Assembly (NCBI RefSeq): GCF_004522175.1
Contig: NZ_SDEB01000004.1
Location: 163,009 to 227,008, forward strand
Direction of reading: 5' to 3'
Source: Paracoccus ravus
GTDB taxonomy: Bacteria; Pseudomonadota; Alphaproteobacteria; Rhodobacterales; Rhodobacteraceae
Length of the DNA stretch: 64,000 nt
The position numbers were made by a program, and so were the translations under genes. The notes beneath the pieces are model-generated. The model worked only from the letters and a program-made list of their open reading frames with translations, ran no database searches and was not told where the DNA came from. Positions 45,027 to 54,754 of the stretch are shown here, in pieces. How positions within the stretch are numbered: the stretch's first letter is position 1; the number at the start of each line of letters is the position of its first letter.

Positions 45027-45740
45027 ATGCGTCCCGGTTACGATGAATCCCCGCTGAACCCCGTTCCCGCCGTGGTCTGGGCTCTGGTCCTGCCGATGAT
45101 CGCCTGCGAAGCGGTCTTTGGGCTGGGGCAATTGGGCCTTGCGGGCGGAGGCGGGCCGGGGGCCGGGCTTGCCATGCGGCAGGTCGCGGCCGAGCGCACC
45201 GCCTATATCCCCGAGATGATGCTGCAACTCTGGCAGATGCGGGTTTTGATCTGGGATCAGAGCTGGCGCATCCTGAGCTATCCCTTTGTCCATCTGTCGC
45301 TGACCCATGCGATCTTTGTCATCGTCTTTTGTCTTGCACTCGGCAATCTGGTGGCCAGCCAGTTCCGCGCCTGGGCAGTGGCGGCGCTGTTTTTCGGCTC
45401 GGCCATCGGGGGCGCGCTGGTCTATACGCTGGTCGCGGGGCTTTTGCCGCAATTCCGTTTCCAGCCGCTGATCGGCGGCTATCCGGCGGTCTATGGGCTG
45501 GTCGGGGCCTTTACCTTCCTGCTCTGGACCCGGCTCGGGCAGGAGAACGCGAACCGGATGCGGGCCTTTACCCTGATCGGGATGCTGCTCGCCTTTCAAC
45601 TGGTCTTTGGCATTCTGTTTCAGGACGGCAGCAAGACCTGGATCGCCGAGATCGCGGGTTTTGCCACCGGGTTTCTCATGTCCTTCGTGCTGATCCCGGG
45701 CGGGGTCGCCCGGGTCATGCGCCAGATCCGTCAGCGCTGA
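45027..45740 (+). CDS. Rhomboid-fold membrane protein lacking the catalytic dyad
   Basis: 237 aa, about six transmembrane segments. Rhomboid architecture is clear from [26 protein letters not shown] (the H...T/N-H region) and [16 protein letters not shown] in the GxSG position. The nucleophile motif reads G-Y-P-A-V-Y-G, with no Ser, and the TM6 histidine motif reads [10 protein letters not shown] with Gly instead of His. By these two substitutions it should be inactive as a protease. I recall similar sequences in other Rhodobacteraceae, which suggests a stable pseudoenzyme family rather than a damaged gene. Overlaps murJ convergently by 10 bp. Confidence 0.85.
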   Translation: MRPGYDESPLNPVPAVVWALVLPMIACEAVFGLGQLGLAGGGGPGAGLAMRQVAAERTAYIPEMMLQLWQMRVLIWDQSWRILSYPFVHLSLTHAIFVIVFCLALGNLVASQFRAWAVAALFFGSAIGGALVYTLVAGLLPQFRFQPLIGGYPAVYGLVGAFTFLLWTRLGQENANRMRAFTLIGMLLAFQLVFGILFQDGSKTWIAEIAGFATGFLMSFVLIPGGVARVMRQIRQR

Positions 45741-47275
45741 CGGCGCAACCCTGCCTTCAGATCCGCGGGACGGAAGGCCCCCAGAAGGATCGCGGCAATG
45801 CCATAGGCCGCGATCCCCGCCACCACCAGCAGCGCCAGGGCCAGATAGCGCTGATGCGGCTGGTAGAGCATCTCTCCGAGCAGGGCCATCATGCCCCAGA
45901 TCGCAACCCCCATCACGCCCGAGGCCAGGATGATGCGCGGCAGGCGATGCTTGAGCCTTGCGTCCAGCGCAGCCGCCTCGCCGAAACCCTGCGTGCCGCG
46001 CCAGAGCTGCGCCGCCATCGTCCAACCCGCAATGGTCGTCCCCCAAGCCGCTGCCGAAAAACCGATGATGGGGGCCAGACCCAAAGCCACGGCGGCATTG
46101 ACTACCATCGACCAGACGGCAAAGCGGAACGGGCTGCGCGTGTCCTCGCGCGCGAAATACAAGGGCTGCAGGACCTTTTGCAGCACGAAGGCGGGCAGGC
46201 CCAGCCCATAGATCGCCAGCGCCAGTGCCGTCGGGCCGACATCTGCCTCAAGGAACGCGCCACGCTTGAACAGGACCGAGATCAGCGGATAGCTCGCCAT
46301 GACCAGCGCCACGGCGGCGGGTACGGTCAGGAACAGGGCGAATTCGGCGGCACGATTATAGGCATGGCGTCCGCCATCGCTGTCTCCGGCCTTGAGCCTG
46401 CGCGAGATGTCCGGCAGCAGCACGATGCCGATCGCGATGCCAACCACTCCCAGCGGCAGTTGATACAGGCGGTCGGCATTGGTCAGCCAGGCGATCGCGC
46501 CGTCATAGAAGGAACCGACCTGGCGCCCGACCAGCAGGTTGATCTGCACGACGCCTCCGGCCAGAACGGCGGGGGCGGCGACGGCCAGAAGGCGGCGCAT
46601 GTCTGGCGACAGTCGGGGTCGGCGCAGGCGTAGCGGAAAGCCCATCTTTTTGGCGGCCCACCAGACCGTCGCCAGTTGTGCCAGGCCCGAGACCGGCGTG
46701 GACCAGGCCATGGCCTTGCCCATGTCCCAGCCGTAATGATCCGCCATCAGCATCGCGGCGATCAGGATGAAGTTCATCAGCACCGGCGCGGCGGCAGCGG
46801 CGATGAAGCGGCCACCCGCATTCAACAGCCCCGACAAGAGCGCGGTCAGCGAGATGAACAGGATATAGGGAAAGCAGATCCGGCCATAGACCACCGCCAG
46901 ATCGAAACGCTCGTCGCCCCTGAAACCGGCCGCCATGGCGAGAACCAGCCAGGGCATGGCGAGATGCGCGATGAGCGACACCACCAGCACCACCGAGAAA
47001 AGGCCCGAAAAGGCCTCTTCGGCAAAGCCGCGCGGGTTGTCGCCCGCCTCGAGGCGCTTGGCGAACATTGGCACGAAGGCCGTGTTGAACGCCCCTTCGG
47101 CAAAGAAGCGGCGGAACATATTGGGCAGGGTGAAGGCCACCAGATAGGCCTGCGCCACCGGGCCGGTGCCCAGATAGGCCGCGATCATCACGTCGCGGAC
47201 GAAACCCACGACGCGGCTCGCCAGCGTCCAGGCCCCCACCGAGAGGAAGCCCCGGATTAATCTGATCGGTTGCAT
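45731..47275 (-). CDS. murJ: Lipid II flippase MurJ
   Basis: 514 aa, 14 predicted membrane segments of the MOP superfamily. GFLSVGAWTLASRVVGFVRDVMIAAYLGTGPVAQAYLVAFTLPNMFRRFFAEGAFNTAFVP is the classic MurJ N terminus, with the functionally important Arg residues in the first cavity-facing helices. Moves lipid II outward for peptidoglycan synthesis. glnD ends 18 bp upstream. Confidence 0.96.
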   Translation of the reverse strand: MQPIRLIRGFLSVGAWTLASRVVGFVRDVMIAAYLGTGPVAQAYLVAFTLPNMFRRFFAEGAFNTAFVPMFAKRLEAGDNPRGFAEEAFSGLFSVVLVVSLIAHLAMPWLVLAMAAGFRGDERFDLAVVYGRICFPYILFISLTALLSGLLNAGGRFIAAAAAPVLMNFILIAAMLMADHYGWDMGKAMAWSTPVSGLAQLATVWWAAKKMGFPLRLRRPRLSPDMRRLLAVAAPAVLAGGVVQINLLVGRQVGSFYDGAIAWLTNADRLYQLPLGVVGIAIGIVLLPDISRRLKAGDSDGGRHAYNRAAEFALFLTVPAAVALVMASYPLISVLFKRGAFLEADVGPTALALAIYGLGLPAFVLQKVLQPLYFAREDTRSPFRFAVWSMVVNAAVALGLAPIIGFSAAAWGTTIAGWTMAAQLWRGTQGFGEAAALDARLKHRLPRIILASGVMGVAIWGMMALLGEMLYQPHQRYLALALLVVAGIAAYGIAAILLGAFRPADLKAGLRRQR

Positions 47276-47293
47276 GAATGTCTTTCCGTGATC

Positions 47294-50104
47294 TCAGAAC
47301 GAGCCGCCAAGGGTGCGCTCGGCCTTTTCTGCCCGCTCGGCCCCGTCCTTGATCGCCTGTTGCAGTTTCTTGGACAAGGCGTCGCGGCGGTGCTGCTGGT
47401 GCAGCTTCAGCCCGAACATGTCCTTGACATAGAAGGTATCGACCACCTGCGCCCCGAAGGTCGCGATCACCGCGCTGGAGATCTGGATATGGTTCTCGGC
47501 CAAAGTCCGGGTCAGATCATAAAGCAGGCCGGGTCGGTCGCGGGTATCGACTTCGATGACGGTATAGACGTCGGATGCCTCATTGTCGAAGGTGACATGG
47601 GTCGGGAAGCGGAAGGCGCTGTCCCGTTTCTTGGGCTTGTCGCGCCCGGCCAGGGCCTCGCGCGGGACGACCTCGCCCTTGAGCGTGCGCTCGATCATCT
47701 TGCGCAGGCGCGGCAGATGTTCGGCCGCATAGGGATGGCCGTCCCGGTCCTGCATCCAGAAGACCGCGGTCGCGAAACCGTCCTTGGTCGTATAGGTCCG
47801 GGCATCGACGATATTCGCCCCGACCAGAGCAATCGCCCCGGCGAGGCGCGAGAATATCCCCGGATGATCGGTCAGCACGAAGGCCGCGCGGGTCGCGTCG
47901 CGGTCCACATCCTGATGCAGGTCGATCCGGATTTCGTCATCGCCAAGACCATTCAGCAGATCGGCAAAGATGAACTGCGTCTCGGTCTGAAGGCTGGGCC
48001 AGTAATTCTCGTAATGGCGGCCCAACTCGGATTTGATTGCCTTGGGCTCCCAGCCCTTGGCCGAGAGCAGATGCCGCAGCGCGCGCTTGGCCTCGCCCGA
48101 GCGGCGGTCGCGGTTCAGTTCTTCGAGCCCGTTCCTGAGGGCGAGATCGGTCTCGCCATGCAAGCGGCGCAGCAGCACGGCCTTCCAATTGTTCCAGGTG
48201 CCCGGGCCGACGCCACGGATGTCGCAGACGGTCAGCACGGTCAGCAGGTCGAGCCGGGTCCGCGTCTTGACCAGCTTGGCAAAGTCGCGCAGCGTGCGGG
48301 GGTCCGAGATGTCGCGTTTTTGCGCCACGTCCGACATCAGCAGATGGTTGCGGATCAGCCATTCGATGGTCTCGGTCTCGTCCGGATCAAGGCCGAAACG
48401 GGTGCAGATCCGCCGCGCCAGCCGCGCGCCCAGGATCGAATGATCCTCGGCCCGGCCCTTGCCGATATCATGCAAGAGCACCGCCAGATAGATGATCCGG
48501 CGGTTGATCTTGCCTTTCATGATCCGGCTGACGGTGGGCAGGTCGGTGATTTCTTCGCCCCGCTCGATCGCGGAAAGCGCGGCGACGCATTGGATGAGAT
48601 GCTCGTCCACCGTGTAATGGTGATAGACATTGAACTGCATCATCGCGACGACCGGGGCGAATTCCGGGATGAAGGCCCCAAGCACGCCCAGTTCATTCAT
48701 CCGCCTGAGCGAGCGTTCCGGGTTTCCGTGCTGCAAGAGCAGGCCCAGAAAGATCCGTACGGCCTCGGGGTCCTGCCGGACGCGGTCGTCGATCAGGCTC
48801 AGATTCGCGGCCACGGCGCGCATCGCGTCGGGATGCAGCAGGATGCCGGTGCGCAGGGCCTCTTCGAAGAGCCGCAGGATGTTCAGCGGATCGGCCAGAA
48901 ACTGCTTTTCATCGACATAGTTCAGCCGCCCGCGATCCATCCGGAAGCCGGGCTTGAACCGCTTGCGCCGCCCGAACAGCCCGTTGAGCAGCGGGGCCTT
49001 GTAGAGATGGCGCGCCTCGAGCGCGACAAGAAAGACACGGGTCAATTCGCCCACGCGGGTGGCATGGGTGAAATATTCCTGCATGAAGATCTCGACCGCG
49101 CGGCGGCCGCCCTGATCGCGATAGCCCATCGCGCGGGCAACCTCGACCTGCATGTCGAAAGTCAGCTGGTCGCTCGGACGCCCGGCCAGAAGATGCAGAT
49201 GGCAGCGCACCGCCCAGAGGAAATCCTCGGCCTGCCAGAAGGTCAGATGCTCTTCCTTGGTGAAAAAGCCCAGATCGACCAGTTCGACCGCGCGGTCCAC
49301 GCGGTGGATGTATTTCGCGATCCAGTAGAGCGTCTGCAGGTCGCGCAAGCCGCCCTTGCCCTCTTTCACGTTGGGCTCGAGCACATAGCGCTGGCCGCCC
49401 TGACGGCGATGGCGTTCGGCGCGTTCGGCAAGCTTGGCCTCGATGAATTCGGGGATGCTGCTCTCGAACAGTTCGCCCCAGAGCCTTTCGCGCAGCGTCT
49501 CTGCCGTGGGCGCATAGCCGCAGACGAGGCGATGTTCCAGAAGGCTGGTCCGGATCGTGATGTCCCCCGCGCCCAGCCGCAGGCAATCATCGATCGAGCG
49601 GGTGGATTGGCCGACCTTCAGTTTGAGATCCCAAAGCATGTAGAGCATCGACTCGACCACGCTTTCCGCCCAGCCGCTGATCTTCCACGGCGTAAGGAAC
49701 AGCAGGTCCACATCGGATTGCGGGGCCATCTCGGCCCGGCCATAGCCCCCGATCGCCAGCACCGAGAGGTGCTCGGCATCGGTCGGGTTGGTCTGGGGAT
49801 GCAGGATCGTGGTGGCGACATGATGGATCGCCACGACCGTGGCATCGGTCAGGCTGGCGATGGCGCGCACCGTCTCGCGCGCGGCGCGGGGATGCGAGCG
49901 AAAGCCGGCCACGATATCGGCCAGCGCGGCGGCGCGCGCCTCGGCCAGAATCGAGACCGTGCGCCGGCGTATCTCGCGCGCATCGGCCGCCTCGGCCAGC
50001 GCTTCGCTGAGCCAGGGCAGGAATTCCTCGGGGGCGAACAGGGAATGCGCCCCGGGCAGGGCCGGGGCGCTTTGGGGCAGTCTTTCGGTGGTCGCGTCGT
50101 CCAA
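47294..50104 (-). CDS. glnD: [Protein-PII] uridylyltransferase/uridylyl-removing enzyme
   Basis: 936 aa, nitrogen sensor that modifies PII. Nucleotidyltransferase motif AIGGYGRAEMAPQSDVDLLFL with D131 and D133, GlnE/GlnD linker, HD domain (ILAVLLHDIGKG region read as IYLAVLLHDIGKGRAEDHSILGA), and two C-terminal ACT domains (DHPGIFSRLAGAIALVGANIVDA and DRPGLLYDLTRTLAENHIQI). Complete. Sits before murJ, a common alphaproteobacterial order. Confidence 0.97.
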   Translation of the reverse strand: MDDATTERLPQSAPALPGAHSLFAPEEFLPWLSEALAEAADAREIRRRTVSILAEARAAALADIVAGFRSHPRAARETVRAIASLTDATVVAIHHVATTILHPQTNPTDAEHLSVLAIGGYGRAEMAPQSDVDLLFLTPWKISGWAESVVESMLYMLWDLKLKVGQSTRSIDDCLRLGAGDITIRTSLLEHRLVCGYAPTAETLRERLWGELFESSIPEFIEAKLAERAERHRRQGGQRYVLEPNVKEGKGGLRDLQTLYWIAKYIHRVDRAVELVDLGFFTKEEHLTFWQAEDFLWAVRCHLHLLAGRPSDQLTFDMQVEVARAMGYRDQGGRRAVEIFMQEYFTHATRVGELTRVFLVALEARHLYKAPLLNGLFGRRKRFKPGFRMDRGRLNYVDEKQFLADPLNILRLFEEALRTGILLHPDAMRAVAANLSLIDDRVRQDPEAVRIFLGLLLQHGNPERSLRRMNELGVLGAFIPEFAPVVAMMQFNVYHHYTVDEHLIQCVAALSAIERGEEITDLPTVSRIMKGKINRRIIYLAVLLHDIGKGRAEDHSILGARLARRICTRFGLDPDETETIEWLIRNHLLMSDVAQKRDISDPRTLRDFAKLVKTRTRLDLLTVLTVCDIRGVGPGTWNNWKAVLLRRLHGETDLALRNGLEELNRDRRSGEAKRALRHLLSAKGWEPKAIKSELGRHYENYWPSLQTETQFIFADLLNGLGDDEIRIDLHQDVDRDATRAAFVLTDHPGIFSRLAGAIALVGANIVDARTYTTKDGFATAVFWMQDRDGHPYAAEHLPRLRKMIERTLKGEVVPREALAGRDKPKKRDSAFRFPTHVTFDNEASDVYTVIEVDTRDRPGLLYDLTRTLAENHIQISSAVIATFGAQVVDTFYVKDMFGLKLHQQHRRDALSKKLQQAIKDGAERAEKAERTLGGSF

Positions 50105-50106
50105 GA

Positions 50107-51309
50107 TCAGAACCCGATCCCGCCAAAGCCACGGGGCGCGGCGTCGAGGATCTCGACCCGACCGTTACGGATCGTCGCGATCGACAGCGCGCGGTCGTTC
50201 GTGCCGTCGCGCCGCAGGCGGAAGGCGCCGTTCACGCCGGCAAAGCCCGAGTTCTGCGTCAGGCCGGCGGTCGTCAGCGCATTGCGTTTCCCGGCGCGGA
50301 CAAGCGAGGCAATGGCGGCAACGCCGTCATAGGCCAGCGAGCCCAGCTCATGGGGCTCCTCGCCATAGGCGGCGCGGTAGCGTTGCTCGAACTGGCCACG
50401 CATCCGGGTGTCGGGAATGGCGAACCAGCCACCCTGAACGCCGCGCAGGCCAAGCCGCGATTCCGGTTGGTCCCAGCGCGTCAGGCCCATCAGCTGCACC
50501 GTCGACGAGGTGATCCCGGCATTGGCCAGAGCATCGGTCAGATAGGGCAGGACCGCGCCCTGATTGGCCGTCATGAAAATCGCATCCGCATTGCCCGCGG
50601 CGGTGGTCTGGGTCACGCCGGGGATGATCCCGTCAATGCCTTCTTGCGAAAGCGGATGGTTGATGATCCCCGCGACGGCACCGCGATTGCGCTGCACCGC
50701 CGCCTGAATGGCGCGTGAGCCAATCTGGCCCGCGGCATCGTCCTCGGCCACGACGAGGATGCGGCGCTTGCCGTTCCTGACCGAATATTCTGCAAGCCGG
50801 TTCGCGGTATTGGCGAAGGTATTGCCCAGAACAAAGACATTGCCGCCTGCGATGTCGGAATTGTTCGAGAAGGACAGCACGTTCACGCCGCGCGGCGCCA
50901 TGGCCAGCCCGACGGCATTCGCGGCATCGGCGAAAAGCGGGCCGAGGATGATCTTGGCGCCCTGATCGACCGCCTGATTGGCCTGCGCGACCGAAGCCGC
51001 GGGATCGGCGCTGGCGGTATAGATCCGCAGGTCGATGGTCGCGCCCTGGGCGTCGGCGGCAGCCATCTTGGCGGAATTCGTCAGCGAACGCGCCAGCCAG
51101 TCCATATCGGCGCTGCCGGTGCCGCCGGGAACGAGCAGGGCGACCTGAACGGGCTGGGACGGGTCGATCATCTGGCCGGTCGATGCGCCGGAAACACCGG
51201 TCTCGAAGGGCTGACATGCGGCCAGCAGAAGCGCCGAGGCAAAGGCGGTCATGCGTGCGGACAGGCGGCGCAGATCGACGCGGCCGCGCCGGATTGTCGT
51301 GACGGTCAT
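50107..51309 (-). CDS. LpoA-like penicillin-binding protein activator lipoprotein
   Basis: 400 aa. Signal peptide with lipobox LLLAAC (Cys about residue 32), then a periplasmic-binding-protein type 1 fold (VQVALLVPGGTGSADMDWLARSLTNSAKMAAADAQG, GAKIILGPLFADAANAVGLAMAPRGVNVLSFSNNSDIAGG). This is the alphaproteobacterial 'penicillin-binding protein activator' family, named for the LpoA C-terminal domain, not a transport receptor. Divergent from rsmI, as in many proteobacteria. Start ATG 51309. Confidence 0.88.
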   Translation of the reverse strand: MTVTTIRRGRVDLRRLSARMTAFASALLLAACQPFETGVSGASTGQMIDPSQPVQVALLVPGGTGSADMDWLARSLTNSAKMAAADAQGATIDLRIYTASADPAASVAQANQAVDQGAKIILGPLFADAANAVGLAMAPRGVNVLSFSNNSDIAGGNVFVLGNTFANTANRLAEYSVRNGKRRILVVAEDDAAGQIGSRAIQAAVQRNRGAVAGIINHPLSQEGIDGIIPGVTQTTAAGNADAIFMTANQGAVLPYLTDALANAGITSSTVQLMGLTRWDQPESRLGLRGVQGGWFAIPDTRMRGQFEQRYRAAYGEEPHELGSLAYDGVAAIASLVRAGKRNALTTAGLTQNSGFAGVNGAFRLRRDGTNDRALSIATIRNGRVEILDAAPRGFGGIGF

Positions 51310-51421
51310 GGCGTGATTCCCTGTTCCTGCGAGCTGAGGTATTAACCATGACAGGTTATTGGCATATCCGGGGGTTGGCAACGGACCCGGCCGGATCCGG
51401 GCAGGCGCAAAGGAAAGCAAG

Positions 51422-52330
51422 ATGAGCGAAACCGGACAGGCATCGGGCATGGGGCCGCGCAGCATCGCGCTCACGATTTCGGACCGCGCGCCCGAGGTCG
51501 CGCTTTTCCTCGTGGCGACCCCGATCGGCAGCGCGCGCGACATTACGCTCAGGGCGCTCGACGTGCTGAACACCGCCGATGTATTGGCGGCCGAGGATAC
51601 GCGAAATCTACGCCATTTGCTGGATATCCACGGCATCCCGCTGCGGGGGCGCCGGATGATCGCCTATCACGATCACAATGCCGAACGCGCGAAACCGGCG
51701 ATCCTTCACGCGCTCGAACAGGGCCTCTCGGTCGCCTATGCTTCGGATGCGGGCACGCCTTTGGTCGCGGATCCGGGCTACAGGCTGGCGCGCGAGGTGA
51801 CCGAGGCCGGTCTGACCGTGCGCGCCTTGCCCGGACCTTCGGCGGCGCTGGCCGGTCTCAGCGTCTCGGGCCTGCCCAGCGACCGCTTTCTTTTCGTGGG
51901 GTTTTCGCCCTCGGCCGCAGGGGCAAGGCGGAAATGGGTCGAAAGCTGGTCATCCGTCGAGGCGACGGTGATCTGCTTTGAAAGCCCCAGACGCGTTAGG
52001 CAATTGTTAGAGAATATCTGCGAAACCGAGCCGAACCGGACGGCCGTGATCTGCCGGGAACTGACCAAGAAATTCGAAGAGGTGATGCGTGGAACCGTGG
52101 CCGAGTTGCGCGATCAGATCCCGGCAGAGGGTTTGCGCGGCGAAGTCGTGGTGCTTTTCGGCCATCCCGAGCCGCGCGAAATCGGCGAGGATGACCTGCG
52201 CGCGGCCCTGGCCGGGTTGCTGGGCGACATGCCGGTGAAAGAGGCGGCAAGCCAGGTTGCGGCGCGGTTCGATCTGCCGCGTCGCGAAATCTATGCGCTG
52301 GCGGTGGCGATGAAAAAGGAAATGTCGTGA
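51422..52330 (+). CDS. rsmI: 16S rRNA (cytidine1402-2'-O)-methyltransferase
   Basis: 302 aa from ATG 51422. Tetrapyrrole-methylase fold: LFLVATPIGSARDITLRALDVLNTADVLAAEDTRNLRHLL, ISYHDHN-type AYHDHNAERA, SDAGTPLVADPGYRL, ALPGPSAALAGLSVSGLPSDRFLFVGF. Normal length. Overlaps yraN by 4 bp. Confidence 0.96.
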   Translation: MSETGQASGMGPRSIALTISDRAPEVALFLVATPIGSARDITLRALDVLNTADVLAAEDTRNLRHLLDIHGIPLRGRRMIAYHDHNAERAKPAILHALEQGLSVAYASDAGTPLVADPGYRLAREVTEAGLTVRALPGPSAALAGLSVSGLPSDRFLFVGFSPSAAGARRKWVESWSSVEATVICFESPRRVRQLLENICETEPNRTAVICRELTKKFEEVMRGTVAELRDQIPAEGLRGEVVVLFGHPEPREIGEDDLRAALAGLLGDMPVKEAASQVAARFDLPRREIYALAVAMKKEMS

Positions 52331-52725
52331 TCGGGCTGCCCGCTGCCCAAGGCTCCAGTCAAAGGACGTCACGCGGGCTTGTCGCCTGCTCCGCCGGGCG
52401 CATGGCCGAGGATGCGGTCAGCCGGGCATATCTGGACACCGGGCATGAGGCATTGGCCGAGCGCTGGCGCGGCGCGGCCGGAGAGATTGACCTGATCTTC
52501 CGCGGGAAGGACGAGGTCATTTTCGTCGAGGTCAAGAAAGCGGCGACGCATGATCTGGCAGCCCGGAGGCTCGGGCGATTGCAGATCGGGCGCATCACTC
52601 TGGCGGCGCAGGAATTCTGTGCCGACCTGCCGGCGGGCCTGATGACGCCGATGCGCTTCGATCTCGCGCTGGTCGATCGGTTCGGCCGCGTTGAGATTCT
52701 GGAAAACGCATTCGGCGCGGTCTGA
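52327..52725 (+). CDS. YraN/UPF0102 family nuclease-fold protein
   Basis: 132 aa, GTG start at 52327 overlapping the rsmI stop. PD-(D/E)xK-like core typical of UPF0102: GRMAEDAVSRAYLDTGHEALAERWRGAAGEIDLIFRGKDEVIFVEVKKAA, with E-I-D and E-V-K in the expected positions. Possibly a nuclease linked to transformation or repair; the function is not settled. Confidence 0.92.
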   Translation: MIGLPAAQGSSQRTSRGLVACSAGRMAEDAVSRAYLDTGHEALAERWRGAAGEIDLIFRGKDEVIFVEVKKAATHDLAARRLGRLQIGRITLAAQEFCADLPAGLMTPMRFDLALVDRFGRVEILENAFGAV

Positions 52726-52743
52726 CCGGATCAACCAGACCTG

Positions 52744-52772
52744 CGCCCGGGACAGTTTGGCCATCCCGGGCG
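52744..52772. terminator. Hairpin between convergent yraN and aminotransferase
   Basis: CGCCCGGGA / TCCCGGGCG 9-bp stem with an 11-nt loop and no T-run. Weak terminator for either side. Confidence 0.5.
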
Positions 52773-52779
52773 AGGAATC

Positions 52780-53910
52780 CTAACGCAGGGCGGCGTCGAG
52801 GCCCGCCTTCAGGCGGGCGAGGGTGCCCTCGACATCCTTGAGCTTGTCGAGCCCGAAAAGCCCGATCCGGAAGCTGCGGAACCCGTCGCTTTCGCCCACC
52901 TGCAGGGGAACGCCGGCCGCGATCTGGAAACCGTTTTCCAGGAATTTCCGTCCGTTCTGGATGTCCGGGTCTTCGGTATAGCAGACCACCACCCCCGGCG
53001 CGGCATAGCCCTCTGCTGCGACCGAACGCAACCCGCGCTGCGCCAGTTCGGCGCGAACGGCATTGCCCAGCCGCCATTGCGCGTCACATGCGGCATCGAA
53101 GCCCAGTTCTCGGGTCTCGTCCATCGCCTCGCGCAGCCCCAGAAGAGCGTCGGTCGGCATGGTCGCGTGATAGGCGTGACCACCATTCTCATAGGCCTGC
53201 ATGATCGCACGCCATTTCTTCAGATCCAGCGCGAAGCTGTTCGACACGGTCTGTTCGAGCCGCCCGGCGGCGCGGGCCGAAAGCATCACCATGCCCGCCG
53301 AAGGCGAGGCCGACCAGCCCTTTTGCGGGGCCGAGATCAGCACATCCACGCCCGTGGCTTCCATATCGACCCAGATCGCACCCGAGGCGATGCAATCCAG
53401 CACCATCAGCGCGCCGACCTCATGCGCGGCCTCGGCCATCTCCCGGATATAATCGTCGGGCAGGATCATGCCGGCAGCGGTCTCGACATGGGGTGCAAAG
53501 ACCGCATCGGGGCGGGTTTCGCGAATTTTGGCCACCACCTCGTCGATCGGGGCGGGCGCAAAGGGGGGCAGGGGCTCATTGCCTTGCGGGCGGGCCATCA
53601 TCACGGTCGTCTCGCGGGCAAAGCCGCCCATCTCGAAGATCTGGCTCCAGCGGAAGCTGAAGAAACCGTTCCGCACGATCAGCGCATGGGCATCGCGGCC
53701 GAACTGGCGGGCGACGGCCTCCATCGCGCAGGTTCCGCCGCCGGGGATGAGCGCCACGGCCTCGGCCTTGTAGACCTCGCGCAGGGTCGCGGAAATGTCG
53801 CGCATCACCTGCTGGTATTTCTGCGACATGTGGTTCAGCGAACGATCGGTAAAGACCACCGAGAATTCCTGCAGGCCATCGGGATCGACATCAGGGCGAA
53901 GACCGGGCAT
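52780..53910 (-). CDS. Class V aminotransferase (alanine/serine-glyoxylate type)
   Basis: 376 aa, PLP enzyme. LIPGGGTCAMEAVARQF (PLP phosphate region), FAPHVETAAGMILPDDYIREMAE, MVLDCIASGAIWVDMEATGVDV, with the Schiff-base Lys197 in SAPQKGWSASPSAGM. Substrate cannot be decided between alanine/serine-glyoxylate and related phosphonate or purine-pathway aminotransferases. Divergent from the amidotransferase gene of the polyamine-like cluster. Start ATG 53910. Confidence 0.85.
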   Translation of the reverse strand: MPGLRPDVDPDGLQEFSVVFTDRSLNHMSQKYQQVMRDISATLREVYKAEAVALIPGGGTCAMEAVARQFGRDAHALIVRNGFFSFRWSQIFEMGGFARETTVMMARPQGNEPLPPFAPAPIDEVVAKIRETRPDAVFAPHVETAAGMILPDDYIREMAEAAHEVGALMVLDCIASGAIWVDMEATGVDVLISAPQKGWSASPSAGMVMLSARAAGRLEQTVSNSFALDLKKWRAIMQAYENGGHAYHATMPTDALLGLREAMDETRELGFDAACDAQWRLGNAVRAELAQRGLRSVAAEGYAAPGVVVCYTEDPDIQNGRKFLENGFQIAAGVPLQVGESDGFRSFRIGLFGLDKLKDVEGTLARLKAGLDAALR

Positions 53911-54049
53911 CGGCTTTCCTTTCCTCCTCTGGATTTTCCCGGGACCGTAGCGCGGCGCTCGCGCGACCGCCAGTCCGATCAGGAAGGGGGGACTTGTTCC
54001 CACCCGGCCGCGCGACTACGCTTGGATTCGGACAATCAACAGGCCAATC

Positions 54050-54754
54050 ATGCGTATCGGCATTCTGAAATGCGGACAATCGCCCGAAACTCTTCGTGGC
54101 GAATTAGGCGATTACGACCACATGTTCGAAAAGCTGCTCGACGGGCGCGGTTTCGAATTTTCCAGCTACCACGTCGAGAAGATGGAATTTCCCGACAGCA
54201 TCCATGACGCCGAAGGCTGGCTTTTGACCGGCTCGCGACACGGCGTCTACGAAGATCACCCCTTCATTCCCCCGCTCGAGGAATTCATCCGCCGTGCCTA
54301 TGCCGCGCATGTGCCGCTGGTGGGGATCTGCTTCGGCCATCAGGCCATCGCTCAGGCGCTTGGCGGCAAGGTCCGCAAATATGCCGGCGGATGGTCGGTC
54401 GGCCCGCAGGAATACGATTTCAACGGCGAGCGGATCACGCTGAATGCCTGGCATCAGGATCAGGTCGTCGAGCGTCCCGAGGCTGCCCGCGTCGCCGCTT
54501 CAAGCGAATTCTGCGAGAATGCGGCGCTGGTCTATGACGACCGTGCCTTCACGGTCCAGGCTCATCCCGAGTTTCGCGACGATTTCGTCGAAGGTCTGAT
54601 CGAGACCCGCGCAAAAGGCATCGTCCCCGAGACGGTGCTGGACACCGCGCGCGCCCGCATCGGCGTTCCGTTGCAATCCGCCAGCATCGCTGACCGGATC
54701 GAAGTGTTTTTCAAGGCCCCTCGCGCGGCCGCGCGCGAACAGGGTGCCGCATGA
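54050..54754 (+). CDS. Class I glutamine amidotransferase-like hydrolase
   Basis: 234 aa. GATase1 fold related to GMP synthase: nucleophile Cys94 in GICFGHQAIAQALGG and His172/Glu174 in VQAHPEFR, so the triad is intact. Next to the glutamine synthetase-like and oxidase genes it could hydrolyse a gamma-glutamyl amide, as PuuD does in E. coli, although its sequence is closer to the GMP synthase-like group. The stop overlaps the next start (ATGA). Confidence 0.85.
   Translation: MRIGILKCGQSPETLRGELGDYDHMFEKLLDGRGFEFSSYHVEKMEFPDSIHDAEGWLLTGSRHGVYEDHPFIPPLEEFIRRAYAAHVPLVGICFGHQAIAQALGGKVRKYAGGWSVGPQEYDFNGERITLNAWHQDQVVERPEAARVAASSEFCENAALVYDDRAFTVQAHPEFRDDFVEGLIETRAKGIVPETVLDTARARIGVPLQSASIADRIEVFFKAPRAAAREQGAA

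Noticed and set aside
47270..50332. 1020-aa open frame antisense to glnD
   Set aside because: High-GC shadow frame. The opposite strand encodes a complete, recognisable GlnD.
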